Positions 17,413 through 25,844 of a stretch of 64,000 bases of DNA are shown in pieces (position 1 is the stretch's first letter; each line of letters begins with the position of its first letter). The DNA comes from Pelomonas sp047654805. GTDB lineage: Bacteria > Pseudomonadota > Gammaproteobacteria > Burkholderiales > Burkholderiaceae_C. The translations under genes and the position numbers were made by a program. The stretch lies in the NCBI RefSeq assembly GCF_047654805.1, contig NZ_JASGIV010000001.1, positions 372,001-436,000 of the forward strand, written 5' to 3'. The notes beneath the pieces were generated by a model. That model made no database searches, was not told the origin of the DNA, and saw nothing but the letters and a program-made list of their open reading frames with translations.

Positions 17413-18425
17413 GGGGCCGCGAGGCCCGTGTTCCGGAAGAAGTCGCACAGCGCGGGCCGGTAGGCGGCGTGGTCGAAGTAGCGACCAAACACGGCGCTGT
17501 AGCTGGCCAGCACGGCCTCGGCGTCGAGGGGGCGTTCCTCCTGGGCGAGCACGCGCTGGCTGACGTGCTCGGCGTCGAGCCTGTCCAGCCAGACGATGGG
17601 CGTGGCCGGCGCGAGGTGCTGTGCGAAGTCCTGTGCGGCGCGGGTCATCACCGGGATGACGCCGGCAGCCATGTAGCTGGACACCTTGGTGGGCGTGGCA
17701 ACGCGGTTGACGATGTGATCCTCTCGCAGCACGAATCCGTACTTGAAGGCGGCCAGGGCCTGAGGCAATTCGGCCAGGGGCACGTAGGCCACCGTCGTGG
17801 CCGGTACGCCCAGTTGGCGCAACCGGGCGCCGGCCTGCTCGCGCTCTGCGGTCAGCAGCGTCAGCGTGGCGTCGGGCCGCTGGCGATGGATGGCGGCGAA
17901 GGCCGCGAGCGTGGCGTCAATGCACTGCCATCGGTGCAGGCTGCCGGCATAGACGAAGGTCGGCCGGTCGTACTTGCCCGGCGCGCGAAAGGCCGCTGGG
18001 GTCAGCGTGGCGTTGGCGCAGGGCATGACGGTGCTGGCCAGCCTCAGGTGCGGGTACTTCGCGGCGAAGTGCTGCTGCATGGCCCGGGAAACCATCAGCG
18101 CACCCTGGCTACGCCGTAGCGTCCAGGGCTCCAGGCGGTTCCAGGCGAACTCGCGCAGGCGGCTGTCGAACTGCCAGCCGGCCTCCTCCGGATACAGCCC
18201 CTGCAGCCATTGCCAGAGCCGCGCCCGCGGGCGGTGCAGGCTGAGCCGGGCGGCGCTCTTGCACTCGATGGACAGCACGTTGGCCCTGGACGGAATGGCG
18301 GCCAGGTCGGGTGTGTGCGTCAGCCGGTGGCCCAGTTCGCCAAGCGCATCGGCCACGCTGGCGAGGTAGTGGCGCGTCGCGTCGTTGAGCTGGTCCGGCG
18401 GCGCAAAGAGATGGACGTCAGGCAC
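17409..18425 (-). CDS. Glycosyltransferase-like protein of the polysaccharide cluster
   Basis: The 338-aa product has a GT-B-like layout with a C-terminal half containing TFVYAGSLHRWQCIDATL and a nucleotide-sugar-site-like ATPTKVSSYMAAGVIPVM. The start is GTG at 18425, inside an 8-nt overlap with the upstream methyltransferase. No clear E-x7-E motif is visible, so it could be a divergent GT4 enzyme. Acceptor and donor are unknown. Confidence 0.68.
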   Translation of the reverse strand: MPDVHLFAPPDQLNDATRHYLASVADALGELGHRLTHTPDLAAIPSRANVLSIECKSAARLSLHRPRARLWQWLQGLYPEEAGWQFDSRLREFAWNRLEPWTLRRSQGALMVSRAMQQHFAAKYPHLRLASTVMPCANATLTPAAFRAPGKYDRPTFVYAGSLHRWQCIDATLAAFAAIHRQRPDATLTLLTAEREQAGARLRQLGVPATTVAYVPLAELPQALAAFKYGFVLREDHIVNRVATPTKVSSYMAAGVIPVMTRAAQDFAQHLAPATPIVWLDRLDAEHVSQRVLAQEERPLDAEAVLASYSAVFGRYFDHAAYRPALCDFFRNTGLAAP

Positions 18426-19212
18426 GGTTCAACCCACCCAGATCCGCGAGCCGCTCGCGGCGCACGAAGTGGCAATCGAAGTCGATCAGCAGCGGGAAGT
18501 GCTCGGGGTTGTGGGCCGGGATCAGCGAAGGCAGATAACCCAGCGATTCGACATGGGCCAGAAGATCGAGGTAGTGGGGTTGGTCCTCGTACAGCGGCAC
18601 GACGCTGAGTTCGGCCTGCATCGCCGCGACGCGCGGCAGGCTGGCCAGCGCGCCGTTCAGGACTTCGCGTTCATAGCCCTGCACATCGAGCTTGAGGTAG
18701 ATGTTGCGAAAGTGCGGGGTGGCGGCCAGAACGGCGTCCAGCGTCTCGACGCGGACATCCAGCGTCTGCTGCACGGTGTTGAAGGCAGCGAGCCGCGACG
18801 TAGCCTGAGTGCTTGGCGTCAGCAGCGAACTCATCGGCGAGCTCTGAGCAACATGGAAGGGCCGAGTCTGCGCCCGTGCGCCCAGCGCGGTGGCGTGGAC
18901 GGTCCAGTGCGGGTCGCGTTCGGCGGCGCGCGCCAGCTCCCGGGCCAGCGAGGGGATGGGCTCGAAGCTGATCATCGCGCCGCGGTAGCCGACGCGCCGC
19001 CGGATGAAGTCGGCGTACTGTCCGCGGTTGGCGCCGACGTCGATGACGAGGTCGACCTGCAGCAGCTCGAACAGACGGCGCAGGTAGTCAGCCTGCTGAT
19101 GCTCGCCGAGCCGCGGCCAGTGCAGGCACCGGTAGTCCAGCGCGTGGCGCAGCCGTCGCAACGCGCGGCGCCAGAGCGCCGGGCGGTCGTCCGGAGTGGG
19201 CGTCGTCGTCAT
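18418..19212 (-). CDS. FkbM-family methyltransferase (polysaccharide cluster)
   Basis: The 264-aa protein has the SAM-binding motif LVIDVGANRGQY followed by MISFEPIPSL, then IYLKLDVQGYEREVLNGA, typical of FkbM. It probably O-methylates a sugar of the polymer or its capping residue. It overlaps its upstream neighbour by ATGA and its downstream neighbour by 8 nt. It differs clearly from the other FkbM protein at 2004-2954. Confidence 0.82.
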   Translation of the reverse strand: MTTTPTPDDRPALWRRALRRLRHALDYRCLHWPRLGEHQQADYLRRLFELLQVDLVIDVGANRGQYADFIRRRVGYRGAMISFEPIPSLARELARAAERDPHWTVHATALGARAQTRPFHVAQSSPMSSLLTPSTQATSRLAAFNTVQQTLDVRVETLDAVLAATPHFRNIYLKLDVQGYEREVLNGALASLPRVAAMQAELSVVPLYEDQPHYLDLLAHVESLGYLPSLIPAHNPEHFPLLIDFDCHFVRRERLADLGGLNRA

Positions 19213-21269
19213 GAGTCTGCGCGGATGCCAAACGGGGAGAACAGCGCCAGGATCAGCGCCTCGTGCCGGCGGCGTCGGCCGTGGCGCAGCAGCTGCAGTG
19301 CGCTCAGGTGGGCGGGCGGCTGGGGTTGCTTGCGCTGCTGGGCGACGATGCGCGAGACGCGGATCGCATGCCGGATCTGCTGGTGGTAGCCGCCACGCAG
19401 CAGCTCGTGCAGGCGCAGCAACACGGCCTTGGGGCCGGCGTTGGCGCCCACCTCGTTGTGCGGGTGCTGGCGATAGAACATGCTGCTGGCGTTCTCGACG
19501 TGCCAACGGTAGCCGCTGGAGCGCGCGACGAGGTAGATGAACCAGTCGTGCTTGGGCAGAGGCCCGACGCCGCTGCGCTCCAGCTGCTCGATCCAGTCCG
19601 CGCATTCCTGGGCCAGGGCGCGCGTCATCAGGAAGGTGCAACCTGGCCCCGGGGGCTCGAGAAGATGGTCCCAGCGCCGCTGGGGGTGGGACTTGCGGAT
19701 GTACTTGCTGCGCCCGTTGGGCCAGAACGCGATGACGTCGGAGGACACGCCTGCCGCGCCCTGGCTGCGCGCCAGCGCAATGTGCCGGGCCAGCTTGTTG
19801 GGTTCCCAGACGTCGTCCTGGTCTGCCAGCGCAATGTAGTCCGCGGTGCTGTGCCGTGCCTGCTTGAGCAGGTGATAGAAGTGGGCGGCCGCCGAGCCCA
19901 GCCGCTTGTCGCTGGCGGTGACGGTGATGCGCGGGTCGGTTGCAGCGCGACGACGCAAGGCCTGCAGCGTGCCGTCGCTGGACGCATCATCGCCGGCGGT
20001 GACGGTGAGGTTGACACCTTGCTGGCTGAGCAAGGTGTCAAGCTGGTCGTCCAGCCAGGTCTCGCCGCAATACGCTGCCAGCAGCACGTGCACGGTGGGC
20101 AGGCCTTCGACCGGGTGCAGCACCGGTGCAGCGATGCCGGCCCCCGGCATCGCGACCGGCGGCGTGGGGTGGCTGAGCAGGCGCAGGTATTGGTTGATGA
20201 CGAGGCGCTCGTCGAAGACGGCCTCGGCCAGCGCGCGGCTGCGCAGGCCCATCGATCGCCGTTGGTCCGCGTCGAGCATGATGAAGCGTCGCATCGCCTG
20301 CGCGAGCGACTCCGCCGAGCGCGGCTGGCACAGATAGCCGTTGTCGCCGTCGACCACGGTGTCGCGGCAGCCGGGGGCATCGGTCGTCACCAGCGGCTTG
20401 GCCATCGCGGCGGCTTCGAGCAGGCTGCGTGGCACGCCTTCGCGATAGGAGGGCAGCACTACGCAGTCGGCGGCGTCGAGCAGCGGACGCACGTCGTCCA
20501 GGTGCTCCTGATGCTCGACGAGGCCGGCGGCCTTCCATTCGCGCAGTTGCGCGGCGCTGACGGCGGTGGGGTTGTCCGAGGTGGACGAGCCCAGCAGTGT
20601 GAAGCGCAGGTCAGGGAACTCGCGCTTCAGCAGCCGGGCGGCCTCGGCGAACTCGACGACACCCTTGTCCTTGAGCAAGCGGCCGACGAACAGGAAGTGC
20701 GTCTGGGGCCCCGGGCCGGGCAGGTGTCCGGACGGCGTGAAACGCCGCAGGTCCACGCCGGAGCCTGGTACACGAACGGCACGGCCGCGCGTGATCACGC
20801 CACGAGCGGTGAACACGCCCAGGTCGTCCATGTTCTGGAAGATGACGCGTTGCGCCTGCCTCAATGCCAGGCGATAGAGCTGGACGACGAGCAGCGTGAT
20901 CGCCGAAGGGCGGATGAATGCGCGTCCCAGTCCGGAGATGTTGGGCAGGAAGACGGTGTTCTGGCCCCACAGCGCCAGGCCGCTGTAGATGTTTGCCTTG
21001 GGCGTGTAGGCGAGCAGCGCATCGATCTGCCTGTGCATCAGCAGCTTGCGCAGGCGCCAGACGGAGCCCAGCTCGGCGAGCGGGTTCATGCCGGCGCTGG
21101 CGACAGCCCAGTTCAGATGCTCGAACCCCGCGGCCTGCAGCTTCTCCACATAAGCGTCCATCGGGCTGATGAACAGCACCTGGTGGCCCGCCTGCTGCAA
21201 TTCCTGGGCGAGATTGAGCCGGAAGTTGTGCAGGTACCAGGCCGAGTTGGCGATGATGGCGATCTTCAT
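19209..21269 (-). CDS. Two-domain glycosyltransferase: GT4 fused to GT2
   Basis: The 686-aa product joins two complete catalytic units. Residues 1-370 are a GT-B enzyme with LPNISGLGRAF, a donor half, and the E-x7-E pair at about E277 and E285 (REGVPRSLLEA). After a Pro/Ala linker (about 368-392), residues 393-600 form a GT-A family 2 domain with VLLAAYCGETWLDDQLDTLL, a DDASSDGT loop and the metal-binding DQDDVW around 483-488. The tail is basic. The start at 21269 overlaps asnB by ATGA. Two consecutive sugars may be added by one polypeptide. There is no stop or frameshift between the domains. Confidence 0.88.
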   Translation of the reverse strand: MKIAIIANSAWYLHNFRLNLAQELQQAGHQVLFISPMDAYVEKLQAAGFEHLNWAVASAGMNPLAELGSVWRLRKLLMHRQIDALLAYTPKANIYSGLALWGQNTVFLPNISGLGRAFIRPSAITLLVVQLYRLALRQAQRVIFQNMDDLGVFTARGVITRGRAVRVPGSGVDLRRFTPSGHLPGPGPQTHFLFVGRLLKDKGVVEFAEAARLLKREFPDLRFTLLGSSTSDNPTAVSAAQLREWKAAGLVEHQEHLDDVRPLLDAADCVVLPSYREGVPRSLLEAAAMAKPLVTTDAPGCRDTVVDGDNGYLCQPRSAESLAQAMRRFIMLDADQRRSMGLRSRALAEAVFDERLVINQYLRLLSHPTPPVAMPGAGIAAPVLHPVEGLPTVHVLLAAYCGETWLDDQLDTLLSQQGVNLTVTAGDDASSDGTLQALRRRAATDPRITVTASDKRLGSAAAHFYHLLKQARHSTADYIALADQDDVWEPNKLARHIALARSQGAAGVSSDVIAFWPNGRSKYIRKSHPQRRWDHLLEPPGPGCTFLMTRALAQECADWIEQLERSGVGPLPKHDWFIYLVARSSGYRWHVENASSMFYRQHPHNEVGANAGPKAVLLRLHELLRGGYHQQIRHAIRVSRIVAQQRKQPQPPAHLSALQLLRHGRRRRHEALILALFSPFGIRADS

Positions 21270-23191
21270 GGCCGCCCCGCCTGCCACTGCAGGAACATCA
21301 GCACCGGCCAGAGCTTGCGCGACCAGTCGCGCCGTCCGCTCTGGTGCTGCTGCCAGTGCTCGCGCAGCACGGTGCCGCGGAACAGGCCGAGTTCTTCGGT
21401 CCGGCGGTCGAACAGCAGCCCCTCGGCCCAGGACTTCAGCTCGCCGCGCAGCCACGGCCCGATGGGGGCGGTGAAGCCTTGCTTGGGGCGATTGATGATC
21501 TCGTCCGGCACATGGCGCGACAGCAGCGCGCGCAGTGGCCATTTGCCCCGCAGCCCGCCTTGGCCTGCACGCAGCTTGCGCTCGATGGGCAGGCGAAGCG
21601 CGAACTCGATGATGCGATGGTCGAGCAGCGGCGTGCGCGTCTCCAGGCTCACGGCCATGGCTGCGCGGTCCACCTTGACGAGGATGTCCTGTGGCAGGTA
21701 GTCGAGGACATCATGCCGGCTCATCGCATCGGCACGACCGAGGGCGGTTCCGTGGTCGGCCATGCAGGCATAGCCTGGTGCCAGCGGTGCGAGCGACGGG
21801 AGCAGCAGTTCGGCCGGGTCGCGCCACAGCGACGCGAACGTCTGCGCGAACTGGGGGAAGCTCTCCGCGCCAAGCAGCGGCAGTGCCTTGTGCAGGCGGT
21901 CGCCCAGCTGGGGGCGCCCGAGGCCGCGTCCGAGGCGGTCGAGCAGCGGGCCGCGGCCGTGGCCCAGCAGGCCGGGCAGGGCACGGCGCAGCGGTCCGGG
22001 CAGGCGGCGTGTGGTCGCGAAGCTGCTCGGATACTGGAGGTAGCGGGCATAGCCGGCAAAGAGCTCGTCGCCGGCGTCACCGGAGAGCGCGACCGTCACC
22101 TGCTGGCGGGCGGCACGCATCAGCAACGCGGTCGGGAGCGCCGAGGGATCGGCGAAGGGCTCGCCGTAAAGCGTGGCCAGGCGTGGCACGAGGTCGAGGG
22201 CGTCGCGGCCGCTGACCTGCACCGAGCTGTGCTCGGTGCCGAGGTGCCGGGCTACCGCAGCAGCGTGAGGGGCTTCGTCGTAGGCGGCCTCGTCGAAGCC
22301 GATCGTGAAGGTCCGCAGGCGGCCGTTGGAGAGCTTCTGGCCGATGGCCGCGATCAGCGACGAATCGATGCCGCCTGACAAGAAGGCGCCGACCGGTACG
22401 TCGGCCATCTGCTGCAGACCGATGGCGTCTTCGAGCAGTTGCTCCAGCGTGTCGAGCAGCTCGGCGTCGCTTGCGTCATTGGACGGGGCTGAAGCAGGCG
22501 GAGACCAGTAGGTGTGGGTGCTCAGGCTACCGTCGCGCGCGACGCGCAGCCATTGGCCCGGTGGCACCTGGCGTGCGCCGGCTTCGATGCTGAGGCCGTC
22601 GGCGATGTAGCCGTTGCGCAGCAGGCTGGCCAGCGCCTGCACGTCCACCTGGCCGGGCAAGCGGGTGCTGGCGCGCAGTGCCGGCAACTCGGACGCGAAG
22701 GCCAGGCCCGCGGCGCCTTGGGTGTAGTACAGCGGCTTCTCGCCGGCGCGGTCGCGGACCAGGTAGAGCACCTCGTCACGTGCATCCCACAGCGCAATGG
22801 CGAACATGCCGACGCTGCGTTGCAGAGCGCCTTCAAGTCCCCAGCATTCGATGGCGGCGAGCAGGACCTCGGTGTCCGAATGCCCGCGCCAGGCCATCGG
22901 CTGGATGCCGTCCACGGCGCGGCGCAACGCCGCATGGTTGTAGATCTCGCCGTTGAAGACGAGCGTGTAGCGGCCCGAGACGGAGGCCATGGGCTGTGCC
23001 CCTGCCGGCGAGAGGTCGACGATGGCGAGGCGCCGATGCGCGAAGCCGATGCCATGCGCCGGGTCGCACCAGAAGCCGTCGCCGTCGGGGCCGCGATGGG
23101 CAATGGCGTCAGCCATCTGCCGCAGCCGCTGCAGTGTGTCGCCTTCACTGCGCCGGGCCTGGAAGTCCCAGTCGCCTGCAATGCCGCACAT
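21266..23191 (-). CDS. asnB: Asparagine synthetase-like amidotransferase (glutamine-hydrolysing)
   Basis: The 641-aa protein starts MCGIAG, exposing the Cys2 nucleophile of the class II glutaminase domain, with RLAIVDLSPAGAQPM and NGEIYNH in the first 120 residues. The C-terminal synthetase domain has the PP-loop SGGIDSS and ALSGDAGDELFAGYARY. Such enzymes make asparagine; in polysaccharide loci they often occur as amidating enzymes for uronic acids. Which role applies here is not decidable from sequence. It sits 3 bp after the deacetylase-like gene. Confidence 0.88.
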   Translation of the reverse strand: MCGIAGDWDFQARRSEGDTLQRLRQMADAIAHRGPDGDGFWCDPAHGIGFAHRRLAIVDLSPAGAQPMASVSGRYTLVFNGEIYNHAALRRAVDGIQPMAWRGHSDTEVLLAAIECWGLEGALQRSVGMFAIALWDARDEVLYLVRDRAGEKPLYYTQGAAGLAFASELPALRASTRLPGQVDVQALASLLRNGYIADGLSIEAGARQVPPGQWLRVARDGSLSTHTYWSPPASAPSNDASDAELLDTLEQLLEDAIGLQQMADVPVGAFLSGGIDSSLIAAIGQKLSNGRLRTFTIGFDEAAYDEAPHAAAVARHLGTEHSSVQVSGRDALDLVPRLATLYGEPFADPSALPTALLMRAARQQVTVALSGDAGDELFAGYARYLQYPSSFATTRRLPGPLRRALPGLLGHGRGPLLDRLGRGLGRPQLGDRLHKALPLLGAESFPQFAQTFASLWRDPAELLLPSLAPLAPGYACMADHGTALGRADAMSRHDVLDYLPQDILVKVDRAAMAVSLETRTPLLDHRIIEFALRLPIERKLRAGQGGLRGKWPLRALLSRHVPDEIINRPKQGFTAPIGPWLRGELKSWAEGLLFDRRTEELGLFRGTVLREHWQQHQSGRRDWSRKLWPVLMFLQWQAGRP

Positions 23192-23194
23192 GCT

Positions 23195-23932
23195 TCAGCC
23201 TCCCCGCCGCACTTGGCGCAGGGCGCGCAACGCCGAGCTGCTCACGGCACGGGCCGCGGGCGCGAGCAGGCGTGGTGCGCGGGCGCGACGGGCCTCGTCG
23301 AAGTCGATGAGGCGGCTGGCGTTGTGCGTCATGAATCGCAACGTGGCGGCGAGCCGGGCGTCGCTCATCGAGTTGACGTGCAGGCACAGCGTGTAGATGC
23401 CGAAGCCGAGATGGATGGGCGTGCTGAACAGCTGGGGAACCAGGGTGATGCCTTCTAGCTCGTAGGGGTAGAGGCCGTAGCCGTCGGTGACCGCCTCGAA
23501 ACCCAGCCCGCGCAACGCCCTCAACGTGTCATGGTCGAAGCTGTGCGACGGCGCCATGAAGCAGGGCTGCCAGACGCCCTCGCGCTTCAGGATGGCCTGG
23601 CCGCGTGCCAGCCTCTCCCTCTGCGTGTCCAGCGGCAGGCCCGCGAATTCGCTCTTGGTGCCAACCCCCAGCAGACCGCCGCCGGGCAGGCTGTACTCGT
23701 GCGTCGTGCCGTGCTGGGCCAGGGTCCAGCCGCGCGCATGCCATTGCCGCGCCAGGTCCCAGAAGTTTGCGCGCCGCGGAGCCACATCGAGCTTGGGGTC
23801 TCGGTTGTCCGGCACGATGCCAAGCAGCGGCTTGACCTGGGGGTGGCGTTCAAAGAAGTCCAGAAAGGGCTGGAAGCGTGCCCAGGCCATGCCCGGGCAG
23901 ACGTCGTCGAAGCGGATGACGAAGCGGCTCAA
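23195..23932 (-). CDS. Polysaccharide deacetylase-like protein (DUF2334-type)
   Basis: The 245-aa protein opens VIRFDDVCPGMAW, with the Asp-Asp pair expected at the metal site of carbohydrate esterase 4-like folds. It later has AQHGTTHEY and FMAPSHSFDHDTL, supplying candidate metal-binding His residues. It may remove N-acetyl groups from the glycan. There is no signal peptide, so it would act in the cytoplasm. The start is a TTG at 23932 that overlaps the upstream stop as TTGA, the same geometry as the ATGA overlaps around it. Confidence 0.75.
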   Translation of the reverse strand: MSRFVIRFDDVCPGMAWARFQPFLDFFERHPQVKPLLGIVPDNRDPKLDVAPRRANFWDLARQWHARGWTLAQHGTTHEYSLPGGGLLGVGTKSEFAGLPLDTQRERLARGQAILKREGVWQPCFMAPSHSFDHDTLRALRGLGFEAVTDGYGLYPYELEGITLVPQLFSTPIHLGFGIYTLCLHVNSMSDARLAATLRFMTHNASRLIDFDEARRARAPRLLAPAARAVSSSALRALRQVRRGG

Positions 23933-25071
23933 GGTCGCCCTCCCAGCAGGCCGGGGGCGAAAGCTTCATAGGTGGCCCGGTAGAGCTGGGCGATGCGATT
24001 CATGTCGAATTGGCTTGCGACGACGCTGCGGTTGGCGGCGATCTGTTGCGCCCTGCCCTCTGGCGGCAGGGCCTGGAAGGCGAGGATGCGGTCGCACATT
24101 GTCGAGGCATCGCCAGGCGGAATCAGGGATGCCCCGTCGGCGAGCAGCGCGCGGGCCTCGCCGACGTCGGTGGACAGGCTGCCGCAGCCATAGAGCGTTG
24201 CTTCGGCGACGACGTTGGGGAAACCCTCGGAACGGCTGGAGAGCACATGCACGTCGAGAGCAGCGTAGAACCGGCGCATGTCGCTCTGCAGGCCCAGCGG
24301 GTGGCAGGCGCCAGCGAGGCCGTGGTGGTGGATCAGCGCCGCGATGCCGGCCTCGTCCGTGCCCTTGCCGCACAGCAGGACGTGCAAGCTGGGAATGCGC
24401 CGGCGGGCCAGGGCCGCGGCCTGCAGTAGCGTGTCATGGTCCTTGTAGATGTCGGTGCGTGCCGCCATGCCGACGACGAAGGCGTCGGGCGCCAGCCCCA
24501 GTTCAGCACGCAGTGCGGCGCCAGCGGCCGGGTCGGGCTGGAAGCGCTTGACGTCGTAGCCGTTGGGTATCAGGCGCAGTCGCCCGGGCGCGTAGCCCAG
24601 CGCGCGATGGGCATCCAGCGCCTGTTGGCCACAGCAGACGATGGCGGCTGGCACGCGTGAAGACAGCCAGGGGTTGACGCGACGAGCCAGCAGGCCGGTC
24701 AGCCGTTTGCCGCGCGCGCCGTGGCTGCTGCGAATGCCCCAGATGACGGGCTTGCCGGCGCCCAGCAGCGCGGCCAGCGTGTCGGACAGGTAGAGCCAGC
24801 TCTGGATTACGCGGGTGTCCTTGCTGGCGAGCACGCGGCGCAGTGCCAGCAGATGGCCGGGTAGGCTCAGATCGGCAGCCAGCGGCAGCTTGAGCACCGG
24901 CACGCCCAGGGCCTCGAACTGGCCGGACAGAGCGTCGAGCGGCCGGATCGAGACGATGCGCGAGGCGTCGCGCAACCGCTGGTCGGCACCAAGCAGTCGC
25001 AGCAGGAAGGTCTCGGCGCCGCCCGCGCCGAGACCGGCGACGACGTGCACGAGTGGGCGGGGCGGGCTCAT
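23929..25071 (-). CDS. Glycosyltransferase family 4
   Basis: The 380-aa GT-B protein has the N-terminal glycine-rich acceptor loop HVVAGLGAGGAETFLLRLL, a donor half beginning AFVVGMAARTDIYKDHDTLL, and the E-x7-E motif in SSRSEGFPNVVAEATLYG. It resembles the VPLPA-type or PelF-like group of exopolysaccharide GT4 enzymes. It overlaps both neighbours by 4 nt. Sugar specificity is unknown. Confidence 0.88.
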   Translation of the reverse strand: MSPPRPLVHVVAGLGAGGAETFLLRLLGADQRLRDASRIVSIRPLDALSGQFEALGVPVLKLPLAADLSLPGHLLALRRVLASKDTRVIQSWLYLSDTLAALLGAGKPVIWGIRSSHGARGKRLTGLLARRVNPWLSSRVPAAIVCCGQQALDAHRALGYAPGRLRLIPNGYDVKRFQPDPAAGAALRAELGLAPDAFVVGMAARTDIYKDHDTLLQAAALARRRIPSLHVLLCGKGTDEAGIAALIHHHGLAGACHPLGLQSDMRRFYAALDVHVLSSRSEGFPNVVAEATLYGCGSLSTDVGEARALLADGASLIPPGDASTMCDRILAFQALPPEGRAQQIAANRSVVASQFDMNRIAQLYRATYEAFAPGLLGGRP

Positions 25072-25844
25072 CGCGAGGCGCTGCGCCAGCGTCGTGCCGC
25101 CTGCGCCAGGCGCAGCAGGCGCAGGGCCAGCCGGCCCTTCCAGCTGACGGGTAACAGGCAGTTGTACTCGCGGGTCAACTCGCCGCCGAAGGCCTGCTTG
25201 AAGTCGTCGATGGCCTTCAGCGCCTCGCCCATCGAGATGCCGCCCATGTCGTAGGTTGCCAGCCCCGCCGCCTTGAAGTGCAGCAAGGCATGCCAGTGAA
25301 GCAGCTTGTTGGCCCGGCCGATGCGCTGGCGCTCGGTGCCATCGGCCGCCGAGCTGGCTGAGTGGTAGAGGCGGGCGCGCCGCCCGTCGACGAGGTAGAG
25401 GTGGGCCGACAGCCAGCGCCCGTCGGGGTCGTCGACAGTGGCCAGCACCAGGGCCTGGCGGGCGGCGAGCGCGGAGAGCTTGGCGCGATTGGCCGGCGCG
25501 ATTCCCTTGCCGGCAGCGAAGGCGTCGTAGTGGTCGGCGAAGCGAGCGAGCGCCTGTGCGTCGAGCGCGGCGCTGAATTGCGTGAGCAGGCCATCCTTGT
25601 CGGCGGCGCGACGGATCTCGTAGCGAAATCCCTTGCTGATGCCGTCCAGGAGCTGGGCCTCGTCACGGCCCAGGTCGATGAGCGATGTGTAGAAGTCAGT
25701 CGCGCCGTCGCCCGGCGTGGGTGACTGGACGGCGTGGATCAGGTCGATGCCCGAGGAGGGCAGGCCCCGGCCATCGGCGAAGAACAGGTCGCGCAGGCGC
25801 AGGCCGAAGCGGCTGCGATCGATGTATAGGGGGCTGCTGGGCAT
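25068..25844 (-). CDS. FemAB/GNAT-like acyl- or aminoacyl-transferase
   Basis: The 258-aa protein has a GNAT-type fold signature: GISKGFRYEIRRAADKDGLL at the start of the core, VLATVDDPDGRWLSAHLYLV, and TYDMGGISMGEALKAIDDFK, as in FemAB-like enzymes of exopolysaccharide loci. The start at 25844 is favoured by the TGATG overlap with the polymerase stop; the frame is open 28 codons further upstream but that part has no domain character. It may transfer an acyl or amino-acid group to the glycan. Confidence 0.7.
   Translation of the reverse strand: MPSSPLYIDRSRFGLRLRDLFFADGRGLPSSGIDLIHAVQSPTPGDGATDFYTSLIDLGRDEAQLLDGISKGFRYEIRRAADKDGLLTQFSAALDAQALARFADHYDAFAAGKGIAPANRAKLSALAARQALVLATVDDPDGRWLSAHLYLVDGRRARLYHSASSAADGTERQRIGRANKLLHWHALLHFKAAGLATYDMGGISMGEALKAIDDFKQAFGGELTREYNCLLPVSWKGRLALRLLRLAQAARRWRSASR

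Noticed and set aside
19263..21701. 812-codon open frame antisense to the GT4-GT2 fusion
   Set aside because: Highly biased His/Gln/Arg composition and no domain; the minus-strand gene has clear motifs.
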